Source: Proteus columbae (GTDB taxonomy: Bacteria; Pseudomonadota; Gammaproteobacteria; Enterobacterales; Enterobacteriaceae). Taken from it: a DNA stretch of 64,000 nt. Location: the NCBI RefSeq assembly GCF_002777965.1, contig NZ_NGVR01000009.1:124387-188386 (forward strand), given 5' to 3'. Made by a program: the position numbers and the translations under genes. Positions 12,294 through 21,489 of the stretch are shown in pieces. The notes beneath the pieces were generated by a model. That model was not told the origin of the DNA. It was given only the letters and a program-made list of their open reading frames with translations, and ran no database searches. Within the stretch, counting starts at the first letter, position 1; each line of letters starts with the position of its first letter.

Positions 12294-12318
12294 TTAATAA
12301 GCAAGATTAACGTGGTAA

Positions 12319-13737
12319 TTAAGCTTGGTTTTCTCTTTCAGAAATAAAGTCTAATGCTTTATTAATGCGTGCAACGCTACGAGTTTTACCAATAGCGTGA
12401 ACGGTAACATCTAAGCCAGGAGATTGACCTGCACCTGTTACAGCAACACGTAACGGCATACCGACTTTACCCATACCCACTTCTAATTCATCAGCAGTAT
12501 CTTGAATAGCTTGGTGAACATTTTCAGCTGTCCACTCTGTAATTGCTGATAACTTATCGCGAACAACTTCTAATGGTTGACGAGCAACTGGGCGTAAATG
12601 TTTCTTCGCGGCAGTTTCTTCAAAGGTTTCGAAATCAACATAGAAGTAATGGCAACTTTCAGCCATCTCTTTTAATGTTTTGCAGCGTTCACCTAATAAT
12701 TTGATCAGCTCAACTAATGAAGGACCATTGCTGGTATCAATATTTTGTTGTTTGATATGCCAATCTAAATGAACAGCAACTTTCTCTGCTGGTAGTGTAT
12801 TGATGTAGTGATGGTTTAACCAAAGCAGTTTATCAGTATTAAATGCGCTTGCTGATTTACTGATAGCCTCTAAAGTGAAGTGTTCAATCATTTCATCAAT
12901 AGTGAAGATCTCTTGGTCACCATGAGACCAGCCTAAACGTACTAAATAGTTTAATAGTGCTTCTGGTAAATAGCCGTCATCACGATATTGCATTACGCTA
13001 ACTGCGTTATAACGTTTAGATAGTTTTTTACCATCATCACCTAAAATCATTGATACGTGAGCATATTCAGGTACAGGCGCACCTAATGCTTTAAGAATAT
13101 TGATTTGGCGAGGTGTGTTGTTGATATGATCTTCACCACGAATAACGTGAGTGATTTCCATATCCCAGTCATCAATAACAACACAGAAGTTATAAGTTGG
13201 AGAACCGTCAGTACGGCGAATAATTAGATCGTCAAGCTCTTGGTTACTAAATTCAATTGGGCCACGAATTTTGTCATCAAAAATAACAGAACCTTCTTGT
13301 GGGTTTAAAAAACGCACAACATGAGGTTCATCAGCGCTGTGATTATGGTTACCGCCACGACAACAACCATCGTAACGAGGTTTTTCACCTTTCGCCATTT
13401 GATCTTCGCGTAGTTGCTCTAAACGCTCTTTAGAGCAATAACAACGGTATGCAGTACCCGCAGATAACATTTGATCAATCACTTGGTTATAGCGATCGAA
13501 ACGTTTAGTCTGATAATAAGGACCTTCATCCCAATTCAGATTTAACCAATTCATACCGTCCATGATTGCATCGATGGCTGGCTGTGTTGAACGTTCTAAG
13601 TCGGTATCTTCTATACGCAGTACAAATTCGCCCTTATTGTGACGGCTATATAACCAGGAATAAAGTGCGGTACGCGCACCACCAACATGTAGATAGCCAG
13701 TAGGACTTGGTGCAAAACGGGTTTTTATTTTACTCAT
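12319..13737 (-). CDS. gltX: Glutamyl-tRNA synthetase
   Basis: A class I synthetase charging tRNA-Glu for translation and haem precursor synthesis. It has 472 aa (E. coli 471). The HIGH-type motif is HVGG in [20 protein letters not shown], the KMSKS-type motif is KLSKR in [16 protein letters not shown], and a Cys/His zinc knob ([11 protein letters not shown]...YDGCCRGG) lies near residue 100-130. It sits between two tRNA clusters exactly as in enterics, but on the strand opposite to the Val/Lys cluster. Confidence 0.98.
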   Translation of the reverse strand: MSKIKTRFAPSPTGYLHVGGARTALYSWLYSRHNKGEFVLRIEDTDLERSTQPAIDAIMDGMNWLNLNWDEGPYYQTKRFDRYNQVIDQMLSAGTAYRCYCSKERLEQLREDQMAKGEKPRYDGCCRGGNHNHSADEPHVVRFLNPQEGSVIFDDKIRGPIEFSNQELDDLIIRRTDGSPTYNFCVVIDDWDMEITHVIRGEDHINNTPRQINILKALGAPVPEYAHVSMILGDDGKKLSKRYNAVSVMQYRDDGYLPEALLNYLVRLGWSHGDQEIFTIDEMIEHFTLEAISKSASAFNTDKLLWLNHHYINTLPAEKVAVHLDWHIKQQNIDTSNGPSLVELIKLLGERCKTLKEMAESCHYFYVDFETFEETAAKKHLRPVARQPLEVVRDKLSAITEWTAENVHQAIQDTADELEVGMGKVGMPLRVAVTGAGQSPGLDVTVHAIGKTRSVARINKALDFISERENQA

Positions 13738-14015
13738 TGGGATTGCCTTTGTACGTCTTACTTATATATAGATAAGTAATCGTGATTATCAAAAAAACGA
13801 AATGGTTGTCTTATTTTATCACTGGATGCTAATTCCTCAATGGCATTAAGCTTTTAACAGAGATAAATTTTTCAAATTGATGATTTTTTGTTTGACGAAG
13901 AGTATCCGTAGGATTACTTTGGTTAATTGCTGTGTCACTTATGGTGCTAAAAAAAGCATCTTGACTAAAAATAAAACGAACGATCATTTTCACGATAAAA
14001 AACTGATAAAAATCG

Positions 14016-14043
14016 TTGACTCATAGCGCAGTATCCCTATAAT
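14016..14043 (+). promoter_or_regulatory. Promoter of the tRNA-Val/Lys cluster
   Basis: TTGACT (14016-14021) and a consensus TATAAT (14038-14043) are 16 bp apart and end 15 bp before the first tRNA. The GC-rich run after the -10 (GCACCCC) is the kind of discriminator seen at stringently controlled stable-RNA promoters. Confidence 0.85.
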
Positions 14044-14058
14044 GCACCCCATCACGAC

Positions 14059-14134
14059 GGGCGGTTAGCTCAGTTGGTAGAGCATCTCCCTTACAAGGAG
14101 GAGGTCGTTGGTTCGAGCCCAATACCGCCCACCA
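14059..14134 (+). tRNA. tRNA-Val (anticodon TAC), copy 1
   Basis: 76 nt with encoded CCA. Acceptor GGGCGGT/ACCGCCC, anticodon loop in CTCCCTTACAAGGAG giving TAC. First gene of an eight-tRNA run. Confidence 0.97.
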
Positions 14135-14172
14135 TTATTTCGTTGTGATAAGTTGTATGATTTAGTGTAATT

Positions 14173-14248
14173 GGGCGGTTAGCTCAGTTGGTAGAGCATC
14201 TCCCTTACAAGGAGGAGGTCGTTGGTTCGAGCCCAATACCGCCCACCA
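14173..14248 (+). tRNA. tRNA-Val (anticodon TAC), copy 2
   Basis: Sequence identical to copy 1, 38 bp downstream of it, encoded CCA. Confidence 0.97.
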
Positions 14249-14291
14249 ATTACATTGAAGCGTGGTAGTGAGAATTTAGTCATCATGAAGT

Positions 14292-14367
14292 GGGCGGTTA
14301 GCTCAGTTGGTAGAGCATCTCCCTTACAAGGAGGAGGTCGTTGGTTCGAGCCCAATACCGCCCACCA
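14292..14367 (+). tRNA. tRNA-Val (anticodon TAC), copy 3
   Basis: Identical to copies 1 and 2, encoded CCA; the spacer before it is unrelated to the other spacers. Confidence 0.97.
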
Positions 14368-14408
14368 CTTCATCCGGTTATTTCGCGCAATATCACACAT
14401 TTAGGTAT

Positions 14409-14484
14409 GGGTCGTTAGCTCAGTCGGTAGAGCAGTTGACTTTTAATCAATTGGTCGGGCGTTCGAATCGCCCACGACCCACCA
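14409..14484 (+). tRNA. tRNA-Lys (anticodon TTT), copy 1
   Basis: 76 nt, acceptor GGGTCGT/ACGACCC, anticodon in TTGACTTTTAATCAA giving TTT, encoded CCA. Corresponds to lysV of the E. coli valUXY-lysV operon. Confidence 0.97.
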
Positions 14485-14522
14485 TTCCTAAAAATACAAC
14501 GCAAAGTAGTGAACATTGTGAC

Positions 14523-14598
14523 GGGTCGTTAGCTCAGTCGGTAGAGCAGTTGACTTTTAATCAATTGGTCGGGCGTTCGAATCGCCCACGACCCACCA
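14523..14598 (+). tRNA. tRNA-Lys (anticodon TTT), copy 2
   Basis: Identical to Lys copy 1. With its 40-bp downstream spacer it forms the first half of an exact 116-bp tandem duplication. Confidence 0.97.
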
Positions 14599-14638
14599 TT
14601 CACAAAGCTACTTACAGATTTACGCAAAATTATTAAAT

Positions 14639-14714
14639 GGGTCGTTAGCTCAGTCGGTAGAGCAGTTGACTTTTAATCAATTGGTCGGGCGTTCGAATCG
14701 CCCACGACCCACCA
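14639..14714 (+). tRNA. tRNA-Lys (anticodon TTT), copy 3
   Basis: Identical to the other Lys copies; second half of the 116-bp tandem duplication. Confidence 0.97.
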
Positions 14715-14754
14715 TTCACAAAGCTACTTACAGATTTACGCAAAATTATTAAAT

Positions 14755-14830
14755 GGGTCGTTAGCTCAGTCGGTAGAGCAGTTGACTTTTAATCAATTGG
14801 TCGGGCGTTCGAATCGCCCACGACCCACCA
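14755..14830 (+). tRNA. tRNA-Lys (anticodon TTT), copy 4
   Basis: Identical to the other Lys copies; followed by a different short spacer that leads into the last Val gene. Confidence 0.97.
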
Positions 14831-14844
14831 TTTAATAATAAAGC

Positions 14845-14920
14845 GGGCGGTTAGCTCAGTTGGTAGAGCATCTCCCTTACAAGGAGGAGGTCGTTGGTTC
14901 GAGCCCAATACCGCCCACCA
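14845..14920 (+). tRNA. tRNA-Val (anticodon TAC), copy 4
   Basis: Identical to the first three Val copies but placed after the Lys genes, only 14 bp from Lys copy 4. Last gene of the cluster; no clear hairpin terminator follows, only a pyrimidine-rich stretch. Confidence 0.97.
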
Positions 14921-17118
14921 CTTCTTTATCTCTTCGTTATACCTTCTTCTTTACTTCCTTTAGCAGTTATCTAAAACAATCAACAATGGTTATTTGGTAT
15001 TTTTAATACTTGCGTTATTGCAGTCTAGTTGCATTCATTTAAACCTCAATCGTTTTCTCTGTATCTATTGTTTTACCATCTACTCATGCATTCCTCGTTC
15101 ATGGCCACATATCCTTACCACATGCTTTCCTAGGTCCTTATATTGGCTTCATTTCTTTTATACCTAAGGTAATACTTAGCTACTTATCTTGTTTCTGTGG
15201 TGCTATTAGTTTCGAAGACTGTTTTAACTTGTTATTACATTGTGTTTTCTGTGAAAAAGGATCATAAGTCGTTTTTTTATTACGCTTTTTTACATTTTGT
15301 CATATTTTAATTATTTAAAGTGGAGGTGTTTAAAAAGAAAGTCATTCTTCTATTGTTAAGTTAATCATTTTTAGCGAGGAGGCGCTCAGTAGAAAATATG
15401 TATTTATTTTTAAGTAGAGCTCAAATTTCGATCTAAAAAAATTACTCTAATTGGAAAAGAAAGATCTACTCCTTTTAGGCGTAAATGTGGTCATTTTCAG
15501 TTTATTCATAAAATTAAATAACCTTAGATGCACTGTTACAAATTATTTGAGTACTTTTCATGAGCAATATCTCTCATAAAATGAGTAAGTTAAAACATTT
15601 TTAGTCAGCGTTGAAAAGTATGTGTCACTCATTTTTTAAGAAAAAATTCAGAAGGTTAAAAGGCAATAATTGGGATTTATAGTTAATCTTTCTTACTTTT
15701 TATAAATCATAGGATAGTGCTAACAAGAAGAAAGATTAATTATAATGATGTTTTATTTTCTTTATTCTTCTTTTTTAAAGATATGATAGAGCGAGAGTGC
15801 TTAGTTAACTCTATGATTTAAAATAAGTTAAAACTAAAGTTTGATATTTATCAATATTTTCATCATAATGAACTGAATAGTAAATGATATAAAGCAAAAA
15901 AAACTTATTTCATCGCTAATTGATTTGTCCTGAAGCGGTTAATTTCATTTTTTACGAAAAATGGAGAAAATTGTGCATTTGGCAAGAATATAAATTATAT
16001 AAAAATATTAATGTTTATTTTGCTCTAAGAATAACTCCTATATGGAATAAGTGTAATTACTTAGGATGTAAAAAGATTAATTTTTGTTTTTTTTAACAAA
16101 ATTAGATCATACTAAATTTGATATTTTACAGTTCATTCCATTGCCAATTTTGCTTAAGATGTGATGATTAATCTATTTTTGTAATGTACAAAATGCGCGT
16201 ATTTGAGTGAAAAAGAAAGAATAGTATTGTATGGTCATAAAAGGAACGGATTTTATGATAATAAGCATAGCCTTCTAATAACTTACTGATAAAACAAAAA
16301 TATTTATATTAGAACTCCCTCTTTTTCTATTTCACAAAGAAGATTTTTAATCTAATTAAAAATTAAAGTAAGTTATTCATTAATAAAAATTCAAAAAAAA
16401 TGAGTAATTAAATCTATTATTCATTTATTCTAGAGTAATAAAGAATTATGGATCTTGAAATATATTTAGTTGAAAGAGTAAGGGTTTATGCTTATATAAA
16501 TTAATTAACAAATGTTTAAAATGTGATTTATATCTATATTTTAATGTAATCGAAGTAACTTATTGATATTAATAAATAATATTGACTTATTTATAAACTC
16601 ATCAGATTTCATTGATATTGCTTAAGCTATTTAATAAAAATAAGAAAATCATTACCTTTATGAGGTTAATTTATTATTTTAAATAAATTAGGCTGAAATA
16701 AGTTGATTTATTTTTGCGCAATTCAACCAATCATACTTTAAATTAAGCTCATGCTAGATAATAATTCTAATCAATGAGTAAAGTTTAAGGAAAAAAAAGC
16801 GTATTTTTATAACTAAAATATTTTAACTGCATGAAAATAAAAGAAATATACCCCTATCCTAGGTATTGTTTACTAGTATGGGTAAATTGCTGTGTTTGCA
16901 CTGTCTTTTTTTGACTAGTTGAAAGTGTTTAAATGCGTAGTATATTATTTACATATGATAAGTCATGTTATGAATTGTAATATTTCTTATCTACTAAAAA
17001 TAATATTTTATTAAAACAAAAAGGTGTCCTCGATAATATATAGTTTTACATATTATTGCATAGGAACACACCATTATAAAATTAGATATCAATCAAAGTG
17101 AAAAGCGAGAACAATATT
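14921..17118. other. 2.2-kb AT-rich stretch without recognised genes
   Basis: No open frame of 60 codons or more, no tRNA and no ERIC copy is visible. Base composition is much more AT-rich than in neighbouring genes, with many A/T runs. The first 150 bases are pyrimidine-rich. A weak inverted repeat (TACCCCTA ... TATGGGTA) lies near 16850-16885. It could hold the promoter of the regulator at 17119, small RNAs or fully decayed genes, but I can support none of these. Confidence 0.6.
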
Positions 17119-17421
17119 ATGAGTAGCAAGTATCCAGTCGCTTATGCAGTTGGACAAAAAATTAAGTCGTTAAGAAAATCTCAAGGTTATACTGTATTTC
17201 AGTTAGCAAAAGAGATTGATATTAGTGAACAACAGTTATTTCGTTATGAGCGTGGTGTAAACCGTATTGATATTGATTGCTTAGTTAGAGTACTAGAAGT
17301 ACTAGGCGTTAATATTGGTAGCTTCTTTGAAGAAGTAACAGGTGGAATGGCTCAAGAAACTGAGCGTAATGAACAACATATTCCAGCTCATTTCGATAGC
17401 AAGGCTCTTTCTATCTTCTAA
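17119..17421 (+). CDS. XRE-type helix-turn-helix regulator, MrpJ-like
   Basis: A 100-aa DNA-binding protein. The HTH spans about residues 10-65: AVGQKIKSLRKSQGYTVFQL, then AKEIDISEQQLFRYERGVNR, IDIDCLVRVLEVLGVNIGSFF. The QQLFRYERG.N.ID core resembles MrpJ-family regulators, which in Proteus repress flagella and tune fimbrial operons. Those usually sit at the end of a fimbrial operon; none is nearby, so this is an orphan copy. ATG 17119 is preferred; an upstream GTG at 17098 lacks a ribosome site. The targets are unknown. The long AT-rich region upstream is consistent with H-NS-type silencing, which is inference. Confidence 0.85.
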   Translation: MSSKYPVAYAVGQKIKSLRKSQGYTVFQLAKEIDISEQQLFRYERGVNRIDIDCLVRVLEVLGVNIGSFFEEVTGGMAQETERNEQHIPAHFDSKALSIF

Positions 17422-17560
17422 TAATATTCTTAAATTAGAAAGTAACTCATTTTAGAATAATTAAATTGAGTAAGATAATTCTTATATGTAAGTATTTCTC
17501 TTTTGTTAGTTAATAATAAGAATTTTCTTAATAGATGAAATAGAGCCTCTATATGAAACC

Positions 17561-17583
17561 AATGCCCTTATTAGGGCATTTTA
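17561..17583 (+). terminator. Terminator after the MrpJ-like gene
   Basis: AATGCCCT/AGGGCATT stem with 4-nt loop and a short T run, about 140 bp past the stop. The remaining 17422-18012 interval holds only this and the hairpin at 17977. Confidence 0.75.
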
Positions 17584-17976
17584 CGTTTATAGAGAATGAT
17601 AATTTTTAATTTTTATGAAAAAAAGAATAATTGTATTGCAAATGAACTGAGATTTTCATGCTTGGAGAAATATATTCTCATATTTATTTGTATGAGAAAA
17701 AAACAGCTAATTAATACTTGTTTAGAATAAGCTACCTATCAAATTATCTCTTATATTACCCACCACAATTTCACCTCCTGATAACATTTTTGAAGCTATT
17801 AAGCGTATAACTTACGCATTTCATACCAATAAATTTAAAAAGAATAAATTTTAATTTGATAAAGGCAAAATGTGAGCGTTGGTGCAAATACGTTATCAGA
17901 TCAAAATTTAAGTATTTATCATTAAATGACTACTTATGATAATAGTAGTTAATATCACATTAGAATGGATTATTGT

Positions 17977-18005
17977 TGCCTCTTCATCGTGAATATGAAG
18001 AGGCA
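17977..18005 (-). terminator. Hairpin after the binding-protein gene
   Basis: TGCCTCTTC ... GAAGAGGCA forms a 9-bp stem just past the stop of the minus-strand gene at 18013. The following bases (ACAATAATCC on that strand) are not a T run, so termination may be weak. Confidence 0.55.
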
Positions 18006-18012
18006 GTAACAA

Positions 18013-19059
18013 TTAGTCTTTGAGAGGTTTAAGAATGTGTTCGAGCTGCTGATCAGTGAGGGTGATATTAAAAAATGTTTTATAGAACTGTTGTGTCTCT
18101 TTAGGGATATCAATATGTGCTGTCTGTTCTGGATATAAAACAGTCGCTAACCATAAAAATTGTAAGGCTTCTTCTGTGGTTTCACGACACCACCAAAATA
18201 AGCCCTTGGGGTTTGTATAAACTCGACCTTCACGTACCGCAGTAATAGATTGCCATTCAGGTGCATTTTTAATGATTTCAGTGTCTTTTGCATACATAGT
18301 GACAATGACATCAGGATTGGCATGAATAACTTGTTCTAAGGAAACATCACCTGCTCGGCTTGGCACATTATCAAACCAATGTTCGGCAACGTTAACACCA
18401 CCTGCAAGCGCTATCCAATCATTATTTAGCGAAGGTGCGCCTGAGGTTCTTAATGGTGAACCAAAAGCATGATAGACCTTCATTGGTTTATTGATACTGA
18501 CTTCGTTTACTGCACTTTTGACAAGCGCTTTATTACGTTGAAAGTAGGCTAAGTAATCTTTTGCTAATTGGTGACTATTTGAACCTAAAATCTCACCCGT
18601 GATCAACGTTCTTTCTAACAATGCATCCATTGAGCCTGACTTTAATAATGCAACACTGATCCCTGCATTTTTTAGTGCTGTTGTTTGTGCATCAGATAGT
18701 TTTCCTGTTGCAAAAAAGATTTGAGGTTGGCTAACTATTAATGTTTCGATATTCAGTGTGTCATTATTACCTTTGCTGGATATTGAAGCTGTTTTTATAG
18801 CTGGGACAATCTCAGTAAAAAAGGGAATAGTTTTGACCAAGTCGGTTGTGGAAACTATTTTATCTCCAGCCCCAAGCATAGCAAGGATCGCATTTTGAGC
18901 ATTCCAACTAGTGGCGACTCTTTGAGGGGAATCAGGAACCGTAATGGATTGGTTTTGATAATATTGAACAACTCTTTGTGCTTGTACATTAAAGGAGAGA
19001 CTGAGAGCCGAAACTCCCAGTAACGTAATGCACAAGGTTTTGAAAAGCCCTTTATACAT
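18013..19059 (-). CDS. Periplasmic substrate-binding protein, siderophore/metal (class III) type
   Basis: A 348-aa ABC-type binding protein of the Peripla_BP_2 fold (FhuD/BtuF/FepB class). It has a Sec signal ending near residue 28 (SLSFNVQAQ), the first lobe with PQRVATSWNAQNAILAMLGA, a long middle helix region, and a second lobe with VIHANPDVIVTMYAKD and REGRVYTNPKGLFWWCRETT. It is the second gene of an operon with the TonB receptor (12-bp gap, ribosome site AGAGGA). No permease or ATPase gene is adjacent. The class also includes H. influenzae MolA, a molybdate binder, which matters because the operon promoter has ModE-like operators. The ligand is not known: iron chelate or molybdate are the main options. 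Confidence 0.85.
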   Translation of the reverse strand: MYKGLFKTLCITLLGVSALSLSFNVQAQRVVQYYQNQSITVPDSPQRVATSWNAQNAILAMLGAGDKIVSTTDLVKTIPFFTEIVPAIKTASISSKGNNDTLNIETLIVSQPQIFFATGKLSDAQTTALKNAGISVALLKSGSMDALLERTLITGEILGSNSHQLAKDYLAYFQRNKALVKSAVNEVSINKPMKVYHAFGSPLRTSGAPSLNNDWIALAGGVNVAEHWFDNVPSRAGDVSLEQVIHANPDVIVTMYAKDTEIIKNAPEWQSITAVREGRVYTNPKGLFWWCRETTEEALQFLWLATVLYPEQTAHIDIPKETQQFYKTFFNITLTDQQLEHILKPLKD

Positions 19060-19071
19060 TCTGTTTTCCTC

Positions 19072-21213
19072 TTAGAGTTCAATGCTTACAGACGCTGAAA
19101 CTTGACGAGGTGTACCTAAGAAAGCATTTGCGCCACCAATTGCACCATTTTGGTTACCAGAGAAAATAGATGCCCAATAATGCTCATTAGTAACGTTATC
19201 TAAATTGAGGCGGAAAGTCGTTTTCTTATCCCAATATTGTGTTTGATAACGAGCACCTAGGTCGAGCGTGGTATAGGCTTTTGCCCACATAGTATTAGTT
19301 GTATTTGCTGCACGTTTACCTGTGTAGTGAATATTGGCGCTATAGATAACATTTGGCAAAGTAGGGTAATGGTATTCAGCTAATAAGTTGGCTTGGTATT
19401 TTGGTACGCCCACAACGTCTTTATCTTGCGTCTGAGTATTACCGGTGTTGGTCAAGGTAGGATCTAACCAGGTTATGCTACTGAAAATGAAAAACTCATC
19501 AGTGACTTTTCCGTTAGCGATAAGCTCTAACCCTCGGTTACGTTGTTTACCTTGTTCTTTAAAGATATTGTCGTTACCTACATAGGCAAAAGGGCGCTCT
19601 AATTGGAAAATAGCCGCATTTAAATTAAGATCGCCAATTTGCGATTTAATCCCCATTTCCCACTGTTCACTGCGATAAGGTTTTAGCACTTCATTTTTGT
19701 TGTCGGCAGTGTTTGGTGCTGAATCGCCTTCTTCTAATGAATCTGTATAAGAAATATAAGTCATCACTTCAGGAATAGGTTTAAACATTAATGCGACAGC
19801 AGGGCTTAATCCATTTTCGGTGTGATTTGATCCACCAGCACGATAAGAAGTTTCTTTGATCCAGTTTTGGCTTAGCGATCCCATCACTGACCATTGAGGA
19901 TTAAATGTAACTGTATCACCTAGAGTGATTGATTGAACTTGAGAGCGACTGTTTTTGGTGCGAGCAGCACCTGTATAGAAGCCTTCATTAGAAGGATCAT
20001 CATAGCGATGAGGATTATTGATATCTTGAGTTGGTAATGTGAATTTCTGATCATCACCATTTGCACCATAAATATCCCAACGATAACCGCTAGTAGCAAG
20101 AATTAAATCATGAGAAAGTGCACCGGTCATCACATGACCATTAACATTGACTGAATGACTTAAAACAGTAAAACGACCATAAGTTGTCGGTACTGATAAC
20201 GTTGGTGTAAATTGCTTACCATCATTACTTAATTGGTTAGACACAGAACGGAATCCACGATCAGCTGTTTGATAACCAATTGCTGCACTTATTTGCCAAT
20301 CTTCGTTAAAATCATGTTTTAGTCGGCTACTTACCGTTCTGGTGTGAAGATCGACACCCGCAAAAGCTTGGCCATAGCCTGCTTTAGTTGGGTCTGGTGC
20401 ATCAGGTAATGCGGTGACTTTGGGTCCATAAGAAAATGCACCAGGGTAACCCATTTTTTTAAACCAATAATCACTAAAATTTACTTCTAACACGGTATCA
20501 GATGAGATATTCCAATCAAATGCAGTACTGATTAGCTGGCGACGTGTTTTGCTACCTGCGACATAACCTTTACCTTCATCATGCATTAAATTAATGCGAT
20601 AACCAAAAGTGTTGTTGTCATCAATAAAACCACCTAAATCAAGATGACCTTTAAATTGGTTATCATTGACATAAGTTGCATTAAGAGAGGTTAAACGTTT
20701 TAAGGTTGGGCGTTTTTGTGTGAAATTGAATTGTCCGCTAGGGCTTGCTGGTCCATAAAGCGAACCTGTTAGACCGTTTATAATATCTACGTGTTCAAGC
20801 ATTTCGATAGGAAAGGCTGTGGTAGAAATAATATTCACACCATCTAAACGAGAGTTGGCAACAACATTACCCTGCATTCCACGATTTTGAGGACGTCCAA
20901 CATCCATTCCACCACGCGCTTGCATTTGGGAAGAGGCATTATATTTTAAGATATCCGCAACACTGGTGACTTGCTGATTTTCAATCATAGATTGAGTGAA
21001 AGTATTTGTTGTGTAAGGAGTATCTAGCCATTTTTTTTCACCTAATGGCCCCATATCAACTTCACGCGTAACAAACCCAGCACCGGCTTCACTATTATTC
21101 ACTGGTTGTGCAGTAACGACGATTTTTTCAGCATTTTCAGCAGCTACACTTGCTGATACAGCTAATGTTTGTGCTATAGCACAAGCTATTGTCGAAATGA
21201 TAAATTTCTTCAC
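19072..21213 (-). CDS. TonB-dependent outer-membrane receptor
   Basis: A 713-aa receptor that imports a scarce ligand across the outer membrane using TonB energy. It has a signal peptide to about residue 24 (TLAVSASVAAENA), a TonB box EKIVVTAQ at about 29-36, a plug domain (DTPYTTNTFTQSMIENQQ, VADILKYNASSQ, RGMQGNVVANSRLDGVNI, LYGPASPSGQFNF), then a 22-strand-type barrel ending ASVSIEL. The plug resembles siderophore receptors of the ferrichrome/pyoverdine group. The start is GTG at 21213 with AGGAG. The promoter carries two ModE-like palindromes and only a partial Fur match. It is co-transcribed with the binding protein and lies immediately downstream of phsC on the same strand. Confidence 0.92.
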   Translation of the reverse strand: MKKFIISTIACAIAQTLAVSASVAAENAEKIVVTAQPVNNSEAGAGFVTREVDMGPLGEKKWLDTPYTTNTFTQSMIENQQVTSVADILKYNASSQMQARGGMDVGRPQNRGMQGNVVANSRLDGVNIISTTAFPIEMLEHVDIINGLTGSLYGPASPSGQFNFTQKRPTLKRLTSLNATYVNDNQFKGHLDLGGFIDDNNTFGYRINLMHDEGKGYVAGSKTRRQLISTAFDWNISSDTVLEVNFSDYWFKKMGYPGAFSYGPKVTALPDAPDPTKAGYGQAFAGVDLHTRTVSSRLKHDFNEDWQISAAIGYQTADRGFRSVSNQLSNDGKQFTPTLSVPTTYGRFTVLSHSVNVNGHVMTGALSHDLILATSGYRWDIYGANGDDQKFTLPTQDINNPHRYDDPSNEGFYTGAARTKNSRSQVQSITLGDTVTFNPQWSVMGSLSQNWIKETSYRAGGSNHTENGLSPAVALMFKPIPEVMTYISYTDSLEEGDSAPNTADNKNEVLKPYRSEQWEMGIKSQIGDLNLNAAIFQLERPFAYVGNDNIFKEQGKQRNRGLELIANGKVTDEFFIFSSITWLDPTLTNTGNTQTQDKDVVGVPKYQANLLAEYHYPTLPNVIYSANIHYTGKRAANTTNTMWAKAYTTLDLGARYQTQYWDKKTTFRLNLDNVTNEHYWASIFSGNQNGAIGGANAFLGTPRQVSASVSIEL

Positions 21214-21239
21214 GATAGACTCCTAAAATGTATTTTTTA

Positions 21240-21245
21240 ATTATA
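21240..21245 (-). promoter_or_regulatory. Candidate -10 of the receptor promoter
   Basis: TATAAT on the minus strand, 27 bp before the GTG start. The -35 region is not close to consensus and falls inside the first ModE-like palindrome, so bound ModE would block polymerase. Confidence 0.5.
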
Positions 21246-21252
21246 TAAACCC

Positions 21253-21280
21253 ATCGATATTAAAAAATTTATATAACGAT
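21253..21280. promoter_or_regulatory. ModE-like operator A
   Basis: ATCGATAT and TATATAACGAT face each other; CG-to-CG distance is 24 bp (21255-21278), the same as in the E. coli modA operator as I recall it. On the minus strand one half is a perfect CGTTATATA. It lies 42-65 bp before the receptor start codon, across the expected -35. The assignment is by pattern only. Confidence 0.6.
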
Positions 21281-21309
21281 ACCCATCGCGAACGCAATGT
21301 AATGTATAT

Positions 21310-21333
21310 CATTGTATAATTTTATATATAACG
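21310..21333. promoter_or_regulatory. ModE-like operator B
   Basis: A second palindrome with the same 24-bp span, 55 bp upstream of operator A. One half is perfect (TATATAACG at 21325-21333) and the other has two changes (CATTGTATA). Two sites in the same orientation and about five helical turns apart suggest cooperative binding. Confidence 0.55.
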
Positions 21334-21425
21334 AGGATGGGCGCCGACTATACACCGAATAACATGTAAATAAAATGATATATTTGCTAATAATAAGATT
21401 ATGAAATTGTTTCTGAATTAAGATC

Positions 21426-21454
21426 AAAAAAATGCCCGCTTAAACGGGCATTTT
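21426..21454 (-). terminator. Terminator after phsC
   Basis: AATGCCCG/CGGGCATT stem followed by T7 on the minus strand. It ends the phs transcript and makes the receptor operon a separate unit. Confidence 0.88.
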
Positions 21455-21489
21455 AGGAAATGAAATATAACAGAAGGGATATTAAGTAA

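Larger units (their letters stand above)
14523..14754 (+). repeat. Exact 116-bp tandem duplication (tRNA-Lys plus spacer)
   Basis: 14523-14638 and 14639-14754 read the same, including the spacer TTCACAAAGCTACTTACAG and onward. Identical spacers show a recent unequal crossover that added a tRNA-Lys gene. Confidence 0.95.

Noticed and set aside
14179-14636. Open frames of 60-109 codons on both strands of the tRNA cluster
   Set aside because: They are translations of repeated tRNA genes (for example VGSSPIPPTT-type peptides), a well-known artefact.
18855-19082. 75-codon frame overlapping the binding-protein gene start
   Set aside because: It is an alternative frame over the signal-peptide region of a clear gene.
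21298-21316. Fur box before the TonB receptor
   Set aside because: It matches 12 of 19 consensus positions by hand count, with only one half well conserved; kept as an alternative, not listed as a feature.
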